In this document: piece by piece, positions 47,185 to 58,799 of the stretch | Numbering within the stretch: the first letter of the stretch is position 1 | Layout: the number at the start of each line of letters is the position of its first letter | Origin: Rhynchosporium graminicola | Taxonomy: Eukaryota > Ascomycota > Leotiomycetes > Helotiales > Ploettnerulaceae | NCBI GenBank assembly: GCA_900074885.1 | Contig: FJUW01000008.1 | Location: 64,495-128,494 of the forward strand | Direction: 5' to 3' | Length of the DNA: 64,000 bases | Translations under genes and position numbers: made by a program | The notes under the pieces: generated by a model | Database searches by the model: none | What the model was told of the DNA's origin: nothing | What the model saw: the letters and a program-made list of their open reading frames with translations, nothing else

Positions 47185-48726
47185 ATCTGGGCTGTGGTGT
47201 CGGCCCCCCCGGGTTTAGCGACCGCCGCATGCGGCATGGCGTGTGCACGGGCCTGACGCCGCTTTCGCGAGGTATAAGAACCCTCGCCCATCCCCTCCTC
47301 AACCCGTCTCTTCCTTACATCTCCTCTCCAAACGAGGCCACGCCAGCCTGCTCCTCGGATCACATCATGCGCCATCGAGTCCCTCCACCCGGACCCGTCC
47401 TCGTGCACCAGCGTCGGCGTCGCCGCCCCTGAAGCTGAGAAGGAGATCCCTGCCGGCACGAGCAGCGTGAAAAGTGCTACTCGATCTCCCACTTTAGCCC
47501 CCGATCCCCCTTCAACAGTGACCGCGATCTCCTCTCGCGAGTCTTTTCGCATTGGCTGAAATAGGAGCAGAGGAATCGAATGCCTGCACTGAAGCACCCT
47601 CGACGTCGCACCATTCTCGCATCCACGGCGGCGACAGTCCTCCTTGAAATGCTAAGCGCAGCTCTCCCTAGGCAGTGCCCGACGTGGGTTGACCTTGCCA
47701 GTGTTCAAAAAATGCCTCAAGATGACGCGGCCACCCTTCTGCCTAGCTGGATCCTTGGATCAGTTACGTAACGGCAACAGCGGTGACGACGGCCCTTGCG
47801 ATAAGCTCCTTCCCCAAGTGGAGGCATTGGCAACAAGTGTGCTCTAGATTCTGGGCTGGCCTGCGAGGGAATGGCCGAGACCTGCTTACCTGGCAGTGGG
47901 CGAGTGGACGGCTGGAGCTGCTGTAACCTCCTGCTCCTCCTTACCGAATCCGGAGGCACCTATACTCTGAGCACCGTCACTCGACCACGTTCCAAATGTA
48001 TCGACTGCATCTTGTCCTGTCAAACGAGGAGCGAATACTGGGGTGAAGAGGCTAGGAAGTATCCGGTGATACGAGAAGGGCTGGGCAGAGCGGTAGGAAT
48101 TCCTGATCGCAGTAGGATTCCTCGATCGATGGTGAAGCTATCGGACAAACGGAAAGTATACGAAGGCAAGCGCAGGCGATCCAGACCCTCTGACCTCGGA
48201 TGCTGCAAGATCCGGGTCTTGGGCACCTGCGAAGACTTCCTAGCTGTGTCCCGAGCTGCAGCAGGAGGATTCCTGGCAGCACCCTAGTACTAGCGACTTT
48301 ATTGGAAGAACGAGGGTAGGACGGAGCCAGATAGGTTCACAGGGGAACGTTGTGGTGGCCGGCTACGCCAAGCTCAGCTTTGCATGTTAGGACGGGTTGA
48401 GTGCAATGGCGAGCACTGCCTAGTTCAGGAGCATGCCCTATCTTCCGTGTAAGGATCGCAGGTTCCTGGGTGCAAGGGAGGACGGAATGGAAGATACGGG
48501 GCTTTGCTCATGTAATCTGCATTTCTTTGGGCCTTGCTAAGACAGTCAACGACGGCATGACAAATGTAAGCAGCAGATAAGGAACCCAGAGGTAGATAGC
48601 GGGCGGCCATATAAACCTTCAGAGTTTCCCACTTGAAAGTGGTAGTTCAGTTCAAGAAATCATTGAGTTTCCAATTCGACGCCAATTCCAGTTATCATCA
48701 TCACACATTTTGTGAGAGCCTTCATT
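47185..48726. other. GC-rich island adjoining the copia relic
   Basis: The composition jumps from extremely AT-rich to clearly GC-rich at about 47,185. Frames such as 47871-48287 (+) and 47175-47597 (-) have no recognisable motif, so I call no gene. It may be the 5-prime region of the three-exon pseudogene starting at 48727 or part of a larger repeat unit containing it. Confidence 0.5.
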
Positions 48727-50605
48727 ATGGCCAGTGTCGACTTGAACCACGTCCAATTTTGGCAGCCACCGAAGCCCTCACTCCACTAGCAGCACATACT
48801 TCCACGTAATCACAGCAGGGCTGCCTCCGTAACCACATCTCGCAACCAGCCAGATACAGCGACTCGGCAGCGAAGGCATGACTTTGAAGCCTATCCTGAA
48901 GATAAAGTCGAAGCTCACGGTACGATCGCAGAGAATCTTTGGGAAGGACATTGACTAATCTGCTGTGAGAACTCTTAGGCTGTAATCACGACCCCTCCAA
49001 CTATGGCGATGATGCAGACGATACCTTCCCATCAATAAAAAAGCTCCTAGATCCGCTTTTGCGTAAGGAGATCGCAGCAATAGAATGCCAGGGCACCCGA
49101 GGTATGCGCGCCAGCTCTTTTCGTCACAGCAAGCATAATTCTGACAGCTTTCAGCCTGGCCGATGATTCTTGAGGACGATGGAGGTACTCCTGACCACAC
49201 TGCCGACTCCGAAGTCAACCCCACCTCTAACGCTGGCCCTGTTCCCGTCTTCAAGCTGGGCCAGCGCGCTGAGTCGTTCAATCGCGAACCGTGGTGGGAT
49301 GTCGAGGGAGACTGCTTCGTTTACGAGGACCTGCATCCACTTCCTTCGCTGGATCATGAAGACTTAGTATTTACGCCTGCCCAAGAGCAGCCTATCCCTC
49401 GCTGCGACTCGCTTGAAGTATCCCAGGGCCAGACCAAGCCATATGGCGATGATAGAACCACGCGAAGTGCATCGGAAGAGTCGGCGGCACGGTCACTAAT
49501 AATAACATTGGATGAGGACGGTGGGAAGGAGAGTGAAGAAAAATTTTCAGATCTCGAAAGAGACATGCAACTGGCTTTTGAAGAGCAAGAGGAGTTATCA
49601 TCTACCTCTCCTAGCTCCCCTGGTCGTCGCTCATTTGAACCATCGCGACCTCCGACTGATGCAATTTGTGAGCGAAGCTGGTCAGCAAAGCTCCAGTCTA
49701 GCACACGGCTCCGCAGTCAGAAGGACATGGACGGCCCGCGCGAGCAAGAATAAGAGATAGCAGCAGATGAGATAAGGCACAGAGTACTGGAGCAGGAACT
49801 GCAGGAGGCCGGCGACGACGACGAGAGTGGGAGGCTCGAGCAGCGTGGAGAGAATCGGCAGCATCAGGACGGAGGAATAAAAAATGGCATCCATCATTCC
49901 GGGAGCGGCAGCCATGGTCATGACACGATCGACGATGATGACGAGGACGACGAGAACCCACGATCTACGAAGCAGCGGAGACTATTCCTAGCGTCGCCTG
50001 ATATGCCTCCAACGCCTCCCCTTGGACAGCGCTTACTAAAGCCTTGTCTGGTATAGCCTCACAGTGTCACGCCATCCTCAAACACGCCATTTGATACCAG
50101 CAATCCGCAGTCCTAGACTGATCTGGCTCACCCGCCCGCGGCCGTGAATAACGAGCACTACTACACCCCACCAAGCTCTCACAGTCCCTCAGATACGGAG
50201 TCGGCATCAGCTGCGGACTATCAGGAGTGGCCTTTCTAAGGTTTTCTAAAACGCGTTTCGATTGGCAGTCAGATCACATACAACCTCGAGTTTTCGTTGT
50301 CACATATGCCGAAGCACTTGAGCCTCTCACTTCATCCAGAGGCTTTAATGCCTAGCTCTAGGGAGTCCTCAGCGGAGGATACAGTCTCTCGCAGGGCTTT
50401 CACTTCTCGCAAGCTAGGCAAGGAAATAACTAAGAGCCAAGAGATTCGGTTGGCCGAGATAGTTAAACAAGACAAGACATAGGCAGAGATAGGACGAAAG
50501 TTTCCAGGCCATACGCTGCAGTCACTGAAGGAGCACTTCAAGAAGCAAGGGGGAAAGCCTCGGAAGCGAGGTAGAAAAGCCGGAGTAAGGATTGTTCGTG
50601 TTTGA
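48727..50605 (+). pseudogene. Three-exon gene with Myb-like C-terminus, six nonsense stops
   Basis: Splicing 48727-48919, 48979-49101 and 49155-50605 gives a frame of 589 codons with matching phases. The introns are canonical (gtacga...cttag, 59 nt; gtatgc...ttcag, 53 nt). Six in-frame stops interrupt it: TAG 48787, TAA 49751, TAG 50054, TAG 50114, TAA 50237 and TAG 50480. All are TAG/TAA, as C-to-T or G-to-A changes of Gln or Trp codons would give. The N-terminus reads MASVDLNHVQFWQPPKP, the middle is acidic with Asp/Glu runs, and the C-terminus (SRKLGKEITKSQEIRLAEIV, then AEIGRKFPGHTLQSLKEHF and a KPRKRGRKAG basic tail) looks like a Myb/SANT-type DNA-binding helix set with an AT-hook-like end. 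I have an unverified impression that this family is multi-copy in ascomycetes. Confidence 0.8.
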
Positions 50606-51050
50606 AGGACGCGGGATATCTTGAAGGGAGAGGATGGATAAGTAGGAAGGAAGAGACTCTACGCTGCTGAATTTTCCCCTTCAGGGACTGTTAGATCACC
50701 GCTGCCTTCCAATCTTCCTCTTCCTGCCGCTCCCTCTCCTACCTTTCCTCTCTGTTCTTGCGGCGTTTATTCTGGCTGGCCGAAGCCGCATCAACACTCA
50801 TGTCCTCGGCCGCAATCTCATCCTAGAGACTGTTCTTGCTACCTCTGCAGCACGATATTGTTCATACTTGGGAATTATATTATATTGAAACCCCTTAACA
50901 TAGCTGGATCAAATTCACATCACACCTTTTAGCATCTTCTCTACATTGAACCCACCCTTGTGATCTTTTCATATCTCAACTTAAAGGCAACTTAACATAG
51001 GCCGAGACATCCATTCCGTACCCCGCGTTTTTGATATCCTCTTCCACACA
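50606..51050. other. Intergenic
   Basis: Lies between the 3-prime ends of the Myb-like pseudogene and the orphan gene. Nothing was recognised. Confidence 0.5.
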
Positions 51051-52102
51051 TCAATTTCGTCGGAAGAAGTCTGTCCATTGCTCAACGACATCACTAGTGG
51101 CCATAGGGAGCAGTGCCCAAATGGTTTTGTATCTGCCTTCTGTCTGGATGCCGACATATACTAGACGTGTTAGTCATTGAAATACGTATAGTAGTGTAAC
51201 GTACAATGAGCACTGCTGAGCTTCCAGCCAAGTTCCTCGGCTGCTCTCTCTGTGAGTTGGTCAAGCATGCGTCTAGACATCGTCGTCGACGTTGAAGCGG
51301 CAGACGAGTGCTGTACCTCCAGATCGATGCGAGGCGCAGGCCCTTTGACATCTTTCAATCCCCTCGTATATGTCTGCTCATCTTTAATGACAAATGGACT
51401 AGTGTGCCGCTCTATCTCACCCAGTCGCATCGTAGCCATTGCCCTTCTGGTTTGTTCCACAGCTACTAAACTGCTCAGTGGAACCTTCTGGTCGATGTGT
51501 CTGATGTATATACGGCAATACTCAGTGAGAGCTCCCACGTCACCTTTGAAGCACACAAGGTGACTTTCGAAAGTAATGAGACTGAAGTCGGTTATTTTGT
51601 TCAGGTCCGTATGACGTATCTGAATGCTGTCCCCAGCGCGAAAGCCATGTCGCATTACAGGGACAAGTTGTCCCTTCTGGTCGAGAGTTCCAAACACTGC
51701 ATATTCATCTTGATTGTCTTGATCCGGATGGTAGCAAAAGCCGAGGAGTATTCCACGACCTTGTGGTGCTTCCCTTTTTTGATTAGCTAGCCCTAAACGT
51801 TGAATACTGGGAATAGTAACTTGCCTTACTTGGTCTTGGTCAAGCCCAGCCTCTGAACTACTTTCAGACATCACAGTAGACGTCAAAGAGAGAAACCAAT
51901 TACTGTGCTCTTGCTTAAAGTCCTGGGTCAAAGATCGTATGCTGGGAGTATGTTTGGATCGAGTTTGACAGGACAAGAACCTGTAAGGAAAGTTATTGCC
52001 TTGAGCTGCCGAGGACCTTCTTATAGTCGAGAGTACCAGGGTTTTCTTTACCCATGGAAGTCCGACGTCCAATGTCCCGAGGTCCTTTGGAAATAGTGAC
52101 AT
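51051..52102 (-). CDS. Hypothetical protein, two exons, intact
   Basis: Exons 52102-51205 and 51160-51051 join in phase to 335 aa. The 44-nt intron (gtacgt...cgtctag, with a gactaac branch site) restores SSAHLYVGIQTEGRYKTIWA and a stop at 51051. An alternative start at the ATG at 51871 (MSESSSEAG) gives 258 aa; the longer form has a basic, acid-poor N-terminus that could be a mitochondrial presequence. The core (ILLGFCYHPDQDNQDEYAVF, HGFRAGDSIQIRHTDLNKIT) resembles no family I recognise. No stops or RIP damage are seen despite its position between transposon relics, so it is probably a living single-copy accessory gene. Confidence 0.72.
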
Positions 52103-53699
52103 TCTGTGGGTGCAAGAGTTTGCTTAGTTTTTGGCCCACGTAGCCGCTGCCTCAATGTCACGACGTTACTTGACTTTTGGATCATGTGGAGGTTTGGGCA
52201 GGCGATATGACCTTAAGTAGTCCCAGGTATCTTAATGTAACAAGTATCATTCAATAGTATTCAATTGATAATATCCTATAACTTCTTCCTTTTCTCCTCT
52301 TCCTTCGTTAGGCTATCTTGATTCTGCTCGCTAAGATCATCCAAAATTTGCAAATACTCATCCTCTAGCTTAATCTTCTGAAGCTAACGACGACATAGGG
52401 CCTTCACGCACTTCCGATATTTTCCGGCACTTTGAATCTTACCTCCACACAATATGCAGACTCTAGTATTCTCCAATCTAATCTCCCTTTCGAGGTAACC
52501 TTTAGTCCTGGCTCGCTCCACCCGGTTATGTTTTAGTTAAGCGTACTGAGCTAGAGTATCAGAAAGCTCAATCTGGCCCTTATCTACACCCTTTTTTTTA
52601 TCGATATACGGTTACCGCTAAATTCAATCCTGGTCCATCTTATGTGCTCCTGCGGTAATAATTGTTCACTCAGCGCGCTTATAGAGCTTCGTTTCCGTAG
52701 CACGCTGTTCGGGACTTTCAGGTTCGCCGGCTGCTATTCCTTGTCTTTGCTTACTAGTGTTTCTTATAGGTAGATAGCCATAATGTAATAGCTCTGAACT
52801 TATGTAGTGCGAGGAGTTAGATAAGCCTTGCACAAGTGTGGAGATCTACTTACCCCTGGCTTAAGATTGCACTATAGTAGAAGATATTACAGATCGCTGC
52901 TCCTGTATTATATTTCTTACTAATACGCCGAATTCAGATTGAGAATACATTATACCTTTTGAGCCGCTTATTCGTGCTGCAACTGCTATAGCGCAATTTG
53001 CAATTCACCGATCATCCGCAGACGCACGAAGGGGCTTCTTAGTAGAGCCTCCTCAGCTATAATTTATCTCCGCACCCATCTCCCACGCCTGGCCATCAAA
53101 AGCCGAGGGAAGCCAAAAGCACCTCTTATACACGTCCAAGTTATGACGATGGCGCTTGTCTCCTCAAGAGACCATCCTCTCATCGGGCTCGAAAATTCTG
53201 CAACTGTTGATAGCATATAGATGTTGTGCACCGTCTGCACCCATTCTGTATCAAGGTAGGGTTCATGTGATTCGCGCACGGGAGCGTTGCCTGGACAACT
53301 CGACAATAAAAGAAATATCTGGCCCCACGTAATAGAGGATCCTCCAAACATCATCTTCATATTTTCAGCACAACAATAAACCTACTCCTTCAGAATGGCC
53401 TCTAGGCGGGATTCGGATTTTGTGCGGCTTGAGCAGCTGCTTCTTAATAATAAGAATCTCGTTATCGATGTAAGAACAAAGAGTCAATAATAGAAGTCTT
53501 ACTATAGAAAAATCGAAATATTTAGTATTAATATATAAATACTTACTATTAAGATTTTCGAATGTTTTTTTTAAAAACTTATAAATATACGTAATATAGA
53601 GTGCGAGTTTACAAGGGGTGACGAAACTCGCTGCAAACCCCCTTCCGTACCTTGTAAGCGGAAAAGCCACGTTTAATCTGTTGACTATATTGTATATAG
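52103..53699. other. Repeat-like intergenic region
   Basis: On the minus strand about 52740-52290 a stop-containing but coherent frame reads EPESPEQRATETKLYKRAE, then LKHNRVERARTKGYLEREIR and CILCGGKIQSAGKYRKC. This looks like the C-terminal tail of a dead transposase or other repeat protein, with TGG-to-stop changes. I could not name the family. The frame at 53064-53360 (-) is unrecognised. An AT-rich patch lies near 53470-53600. Confidence 0.45.
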
Positions 53700-54388
53700 C
53701 CTACCTGAACTCAAAAGAAAGACAATGCGCTACAGTACAAGATGTATTAAATTGACTGAAAAGAGAGAAGAAAGGCATATATAGATTGATAAACCTAAAG
53801 CATGGATATAAACAGATAAAACACTCTTCTTAAAAGCTTAATCAAGTAGCATTCGGATACCTCCTAAACCTCGAAGACGGCCTACAACCGAAAGCGAGGA
53901 AGAATATCAGCAAAGAATACTTGAGTGGGAAGCTTCGAAACCTCACTAAATCGAAAAGCGGGTGGCAGGAAACCATATGACCCAGAAATACTATACTGAG
54001 AGACTCCTTCCTATTTATATCGAAGCTGTCCAGAAACTACGTTATACCTATAGCGACGATTCCTGGTATTTACAAGAAGACGGAGACCCGAGTCATGGTA
54101 TGAGGAAAGAAGGTCTCGCGAAGCAGCTTAAAAGACTTGAATTGGATCGAGAATTTGAAGCACCCAGCTCAATCCCCTGATTTAAATCCTATCGAGGCAT
54201 GCTGGAATATCCTAAAGAATCGTCTTCGGCGTAGAATATTCTTCGGGGATGAGGATATGAGGGCAGCGATTCAAGAGGAATGGGATAATATTTCAATAGA
54301 GGAGGTACGCCGGCGTATTCGTAGTATACCTAGTAGATGCGAGCGCCTTACTAAAAATAGTAGAAAAGCAATCAAAGAAGCATTATAG
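53700..54388 (+). pseudogene. Tc1/mariner transposase remnant
   Basis: The plus strand reads RPTTESEEEYQQRILEWEAS, a TAA, KRVAGNHMTQKYYTERLLPI, SWYLQEDGDPSHG and, after a frame change near 54135, NLKHPAQSPDLNPIEACWNI and RRRIRSIPSRCERL to a TAG/TAA end. The D of DGDPSHG and the D/E of SPDLNPIE are two of the DDE-type catalytic residues. One frameshift and the TAA near 53948 show it is inactive. The N-terminal DNA-binding part is truncated or unreadable. Confidence 0.85.
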
Positions 54389-55792
54389 TAGTGAATAGTT
54401 AGATAATTAATATATTTCCATTTATTGATACCTTTACTCAGCCTCGCCTAATTTTAGCGTGCGTCACGAATTCTGTCACCCACTGGTGGCTATAGCAGGT
54501 CGGCATCAACGGGAAAAATGCCATTCAGTGTTCGTTATAAGACTCGAACTTGAAGAGCTGTCCTCACTCCTTCGATAGAGAGCGGTATTAATTCGGGTGC
54601 GCGTGGGAGAATGTATTTTGTAGTCTCGATTCCCCTTTGCTTTGAGGACATAGCAGGTACTAGTATGATGAGCAAGTGTAGAGCACACCTCGTGAGAAGG
54701 CAAGCTTCCTGATATGTATCTTGTTATACGGCGATCTCTGAACAGAGAACAGTCAAGTAATAAAGGTATTGAATGTTCGATCTTATAGAGGATCATGAAT
54801 ATCAATGAGTTCATGAGTACGTGTATATGAAGTGGTTGTGGAAGAAGCAGTGCCCTTGGAACTTCCACGACGTATTATAAACAAATTGAAGCCAGAGGTT
54901 ATCCACAAGAGGCTACAACACAGTTCAGTTGTGAATAGCTGCTGACAAGATTGATACTCTTAGGTCACGACTGGTCGAAGATGCCATATAGAGAAATGAC
55001 TAGGCTTCATACGAGGAGTATCTAAAACCGGAGTGGGTAAATTTGGTACCGCTCAATCGGATGGACGTCCAATAGATGTGATTTAATATCTGGACACATG
55101 CCTTGCACTCACGCTTGAGCAAGCATGGCAAACTTGCCCGGGCATAAAGGGTAGCAATTAGCAAACCCCCAACTGTCTTATGAGGCCTCCTCATTACACT
55201 CGAAACATATTAATCTCACTTACCAAACAGATGGGAGACTCGGTAGGTGTGAATTGACATATTCTCGGGCAGGTGCTGACCTTCTAGAAGTCAGTATCAG
55301 GATTGAGGAGTTACGATATCCACAGGATACAACTTCATTACCTGATGACAAATTGCTACGATATTACCACGACGAAGGCGGTTACGACTGGATCGTGAAC
55401 TGGGAGGGATGTCTTTGCTCTACCCTATTGTGCTCAGATTCAGTCGTCTCTACGTGGCTTCTCAAATGCACCGTGAATTCGAAGACCAACCCCTGAGACT
55501 TACAAGTTAGGGGATACAGGGGTATAGGCTCCAGTCCTTGTCAGGACTATTCGCACTGTGCACGGAGATAGATTTTAAGGTGTGCCATGTTTTAGTTAAA
55601 ATTTGGTTATGAAAGTGCATGAATTGAACAATCCTCTCCTGCCAACCTTCCTCAGCTTCCTCAAAGAAACATGGATCCACTTCTGATAAAATGAGCTCTC
55701 ACAACCTGTCCTCAGACCTCCTCCCTGCTTGAAACATTCTCTTCCAGGAACCGTTCTCCTCAAAGTAACAGTTGTCCAGTTTTCTTTTCTCT
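54389..55792. other. Intergenic
   Basis: Contains a candidate right terminal repeat of the mariner relic (about 54468-54486, cacgaattctgtcacccac). Otherwise short frames without motifs (54506-54868 minus, 55254-55496 plus). Confidence 0.45.
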
Positions 55793-56305
55793 TCAAGACT
55801 TCTGAACGTACCAAGTCCCGTCGAGTCGTGGAAGTCGGATACATTGACGTGTTGTACCTCTGGAGAAATCAATCTGGATCGTCTGACGCGGTGTTCTGGC
55901 ATTGGTGTCCACGTAGTTTGAAAGGACTATTGAACCAGAGAGTAGGTCGTCACTACTGATGATAACACCAATGTGATTGTCATTTCCAACATATGTAGCG
56001 ACAATTTCTACTGCCATGTCGCCCGGAAGAATGTATGAGTGAGTTCCGTGTGAGTCGATTATATCCTGAAAGCTTTGACGGCGATTTTGGTTGATTCCAA
56101 ATAGAGGGAATTGGAAGAGACACTTGCCATACCCGGCAAGTGATCCTCCACCTTGACGAGGAATGAGATCCGTCTTGTCCAATAGCTGAGCTAATTCTTC
56201 CGGATGCCGCGCCATGACGTTGCCCACGGGTTCGGCAGCATTAGGCGTAACGACGAGACCGTGGACCGCAGTCGCGGCAAGAAAGAGTAGGCGTGTGAAA
56301 TGCAT
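55793..56305 (-). CDS. Small secreted protein (effector-like candidate)
   Basis: A single exon of 170 aa starts at the ATG at 56305; upstream codons are preceded only by a GTG. MHFTRLLFLAATAVHGLVV is a clear signal peptide. A propeptide-like stretch follows, ending in DLIPRQGGG, a possible dibasic-like protease (Kex2-type) site. The mature part of about 120 residues has only two Cys (GKCLFQFP and RQCIRLPR), which could form one disulfide. It looks beta-rich (AVEIVATYVGNDNHIGVIIS, SGSIVLSNYVDT). I do not recognise a family. It lies between two mariner relics; secretion is predicted, a host-interaction role is only inferred. Confidence 0.7.
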   Translation of the reverse strand: MHFTRLLFLAATAVHGLVVTPNAAEPVGNVMARHPEELAQLLDKTDLIPRQGGGSLAGYGKCLFQFPLFGINQNRRQSFQDIIDSHGTHSYILPGDMAVEIVATYVGNDNHIGVIISSDDLLSGSIVLSNYVDTNARTPRQTIQIDFSRGTTRQCIRLPRLDGTWYVQKS

Positions 56306-56672
56306 CTCTTCAGAATTGATTGTTGACACTGAATTTTCGTTGATGTGGTTTACAAGCTGTTTGACGATGTGTAGTGATTAAGGAGAAGAAGCTCAGATGT
56401 GGGTAGATATATATAATAGACGACACAGAGGGAGTTAGTTGTATGTAGAGTCTGAAAACCCGGAAGATGACGGGTAAATGGTGTGATTTAAAAAAGGCAA
56501 AATATAGTAAAAAAAGTTATTTCAAAAACTCATCATACGAGAAGTAACGCTTGGAAAGTAAAAGTGTAGAATAAGATGCATATACGAGAGTACTTCGTAC
56601 TTGCGGTAATTATTGTTCATTTTCAGGGGTATAAACACTAAATGCTCGGTAATGCTGCTTTTATTATCTCCC
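56306..56672. other. Promoter side of the secreted-protein gene
   Basis: AT-rich flank between the secreted-protein gene start and the second mariner relic; no gene was recognised. Confidence 0.45.
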
Positions 56673-57410
56673 CTAGTATTTTTTATACCCTCCTCCAGCT
56701 GCGATCACTGCCTTATATGTCTCTGGCATCTCCCTTATTAAATCCCTAATTCTCTTAATTGTAATCGTTTCCCACGCTTCTTTGACAGCTTCTCTTAGTC
56801 TCTTATAAGACCGGTGAATGTTAGGGTAACTCATCTCAATATAGTCTTTCATATTATCCTTTAAAGTCTCGATTGGATTTAAATCAGGGGAGTTCGCAGG
56901 CCAATATTGTTGTAAACCTTACTATAGTAGAGCCCTCTAGAATCGAGCACAGACCTCGTTTTGTACATTATTTACCGCAACTACCAAGTAATACTCGCGG
57001 TTGGGATCTACTTGGTGTCATGGGTAAAGTAATGTACATTCGCTGTCTGTGCACTTACTTAACGCCTTACCTATTTGGGAATAAAAGTTCAAGATATCAA
57101 GATATGATTCGTCTATGACCCCTGGCTGCATGGAAATACTTCGAAGTAATTACTTTGTAGAAGGAGGACAGGCATCGTTTTGCACAACATCTACACCTGT
57201 ACCGAGTAGAACCACATGACAGGGTAAGGGCTCATTTACCTCAAATACGAGTATACGAATAGTAAAAGCATAAAATATACTAACATACTTAGTACTATGG
57301 GTAAATAATGTACAAAATGGTGTCTGTACTCGATTCTAGAGGTTTCTACTATAGTAAGGTTTACAAGGGGCTTACCAATGATAAAACCATGTAGTTTCGC
57401 CGCTTTTCCG
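56673..57410 (-). pseudogene. Second Tc1/mariner transposase relic, split by a MITE
   Basis: On the minus strand, 56914-56673 reads WPANSPDLNPIETLKDNM, then REAVKEAWETITIKRIRDLI and AGGGYKKY to a stop, the C-terminal end of a mariner-type transposase. The preceding piece lies on the other side of the inserted 447-bp element (about 57410-57362, AKLHGFIIGKPL region). Only the last third of the gene is present. Confidence 0.75.
56915..57361. mobile_element. 447-bp TA-flanked MITE inserted in a mariner relic
   Basis: The left end (aaccttactatagtag, from 56915) and right end (ctactatagtaaggtt, to 57361) are inverted repeats that extend with mismatches for about 60 bp (56915-56976 against 57300-57361). 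TA dinucleotides flank both ends (56913-56914 and 57362-57363), matching the TA target duplication of Tc1/mariner MITEs. The interior has no coding capacity. It interrupts the transposase relic, so it inserted later. Confidence 0.85.
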
Positions 57411-58799
57411 GCCCAACCCTAAGCCTTTCGTCACGGAATTATCATTCAGATTTGGTCTCCAATTCTCTACCTCTCAGTTGAGTTGAGATTTCGAGTTCAG
57501 TACAAATGAACTTGGTTTACATACTCTATTGAACAATTCGATAACTGCCATAAGCCACTGCTTCTCGTTACTTTACGTATAGACGTTGAATGCACGCTTT
57601 TCAACCGTGCTGTAGCTATAGACAGCTTCCAGCTATAACAGCCTTGATTGATAACACGAATCGTAAAATGACGACTGAAGGGATATAATTTTAGATTGAT
57701 TGAAGCTACCTCCGACCGGATACAAGTTTAAGAACCCTCGAAAATGCAAATAGGGAGCTATCTCATGCGCAATCGTCTCGGCTCATATTTCTTTCAGGGG
57801 GGGGCATCTTTACTTTTGGAAAGGCAAGAAGGGAGAGAAAAGATGACTGAACTATATCACAATGATGATACGATTCGAAAGCTTAGTATTTCCCTGTTTG
57901 AATTACAAAGAAGTCTCTAGACAGTAAATATATTGAATTCATCATAGTAACTTCTAGAGAGGTAAGGTCCTCCTTGTTGGGGAAGTAGGGTAATATCCAT
58001 CCTCACGGCTTTGCCTTTAAGGTAGAGTGCAATTTTCTACCTCAGATTAAGACTGTGGTGCAAGTCGGGGTCTATTCTCACTATCCGCAGTATGCTTTGC
58101 ATCCTGTCCTTCGAGTTTGATCGATTTCATGCCACTCTCCTTACCCTGCAAGGAAATTGTGGATAGTCTTCACAGATGTCTGTAAAGTTCAACTGATTGC
58201 ATTCTCCCCTGCCAGGTCAATGAAACGTTCCATAACCACCCTGACCTTAATAGAGGACCGATTCTTGGCCTGTAGTATTGACTGGGGAATGTACCAAGCC
58301 GAAGCTGGCTGTTCAAGTCCGATAGAGAATCTCACTTCAATCTTGCGAAGACAGGAAGAATATAGAGCGTCTGTCTATCATCTTTTGTTCGCGTTTGCCA
58401 TGGCTCTGTTGTATCTCGCACTTTTTCCGTAGCGAATATAGCTCGAGACCAAGGCCTTACATGAGAAAGAGAGAGATCGCAGTCGTAGATGCCTTGATGA
58501 GATCCCGACTCGAAACGCGAGAAATGGGATCTATACAAGGTGGATTGTTCGTCTGAGAGGCTCGTTCATGGAATGGAAATGCCACTAGGTGATTTGGGGA
58601 AACTAGTCTTGAGGAGAATTTGTGTGTCGCGATTCAAAGTATAGAAGTAACTAGATATAAACTCCTGTAGGCTCGGGAATAGGTACACCTAAATCACCTC
58701 AACGTTTGGATTTGAGATCGTGGTGGGTGAAGAATAAAATTTAGCTCTCTGCCTCACTTGAAGCCTGACATTTTCAAGGCAGCAATTTGGCTTCGCTTA
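57411..58799. other. Intergenic
   Basis: No gene could be supported. The frame at 58157-58432 (+) has a hydrophobic end but no motif. Confidence 0.45.
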
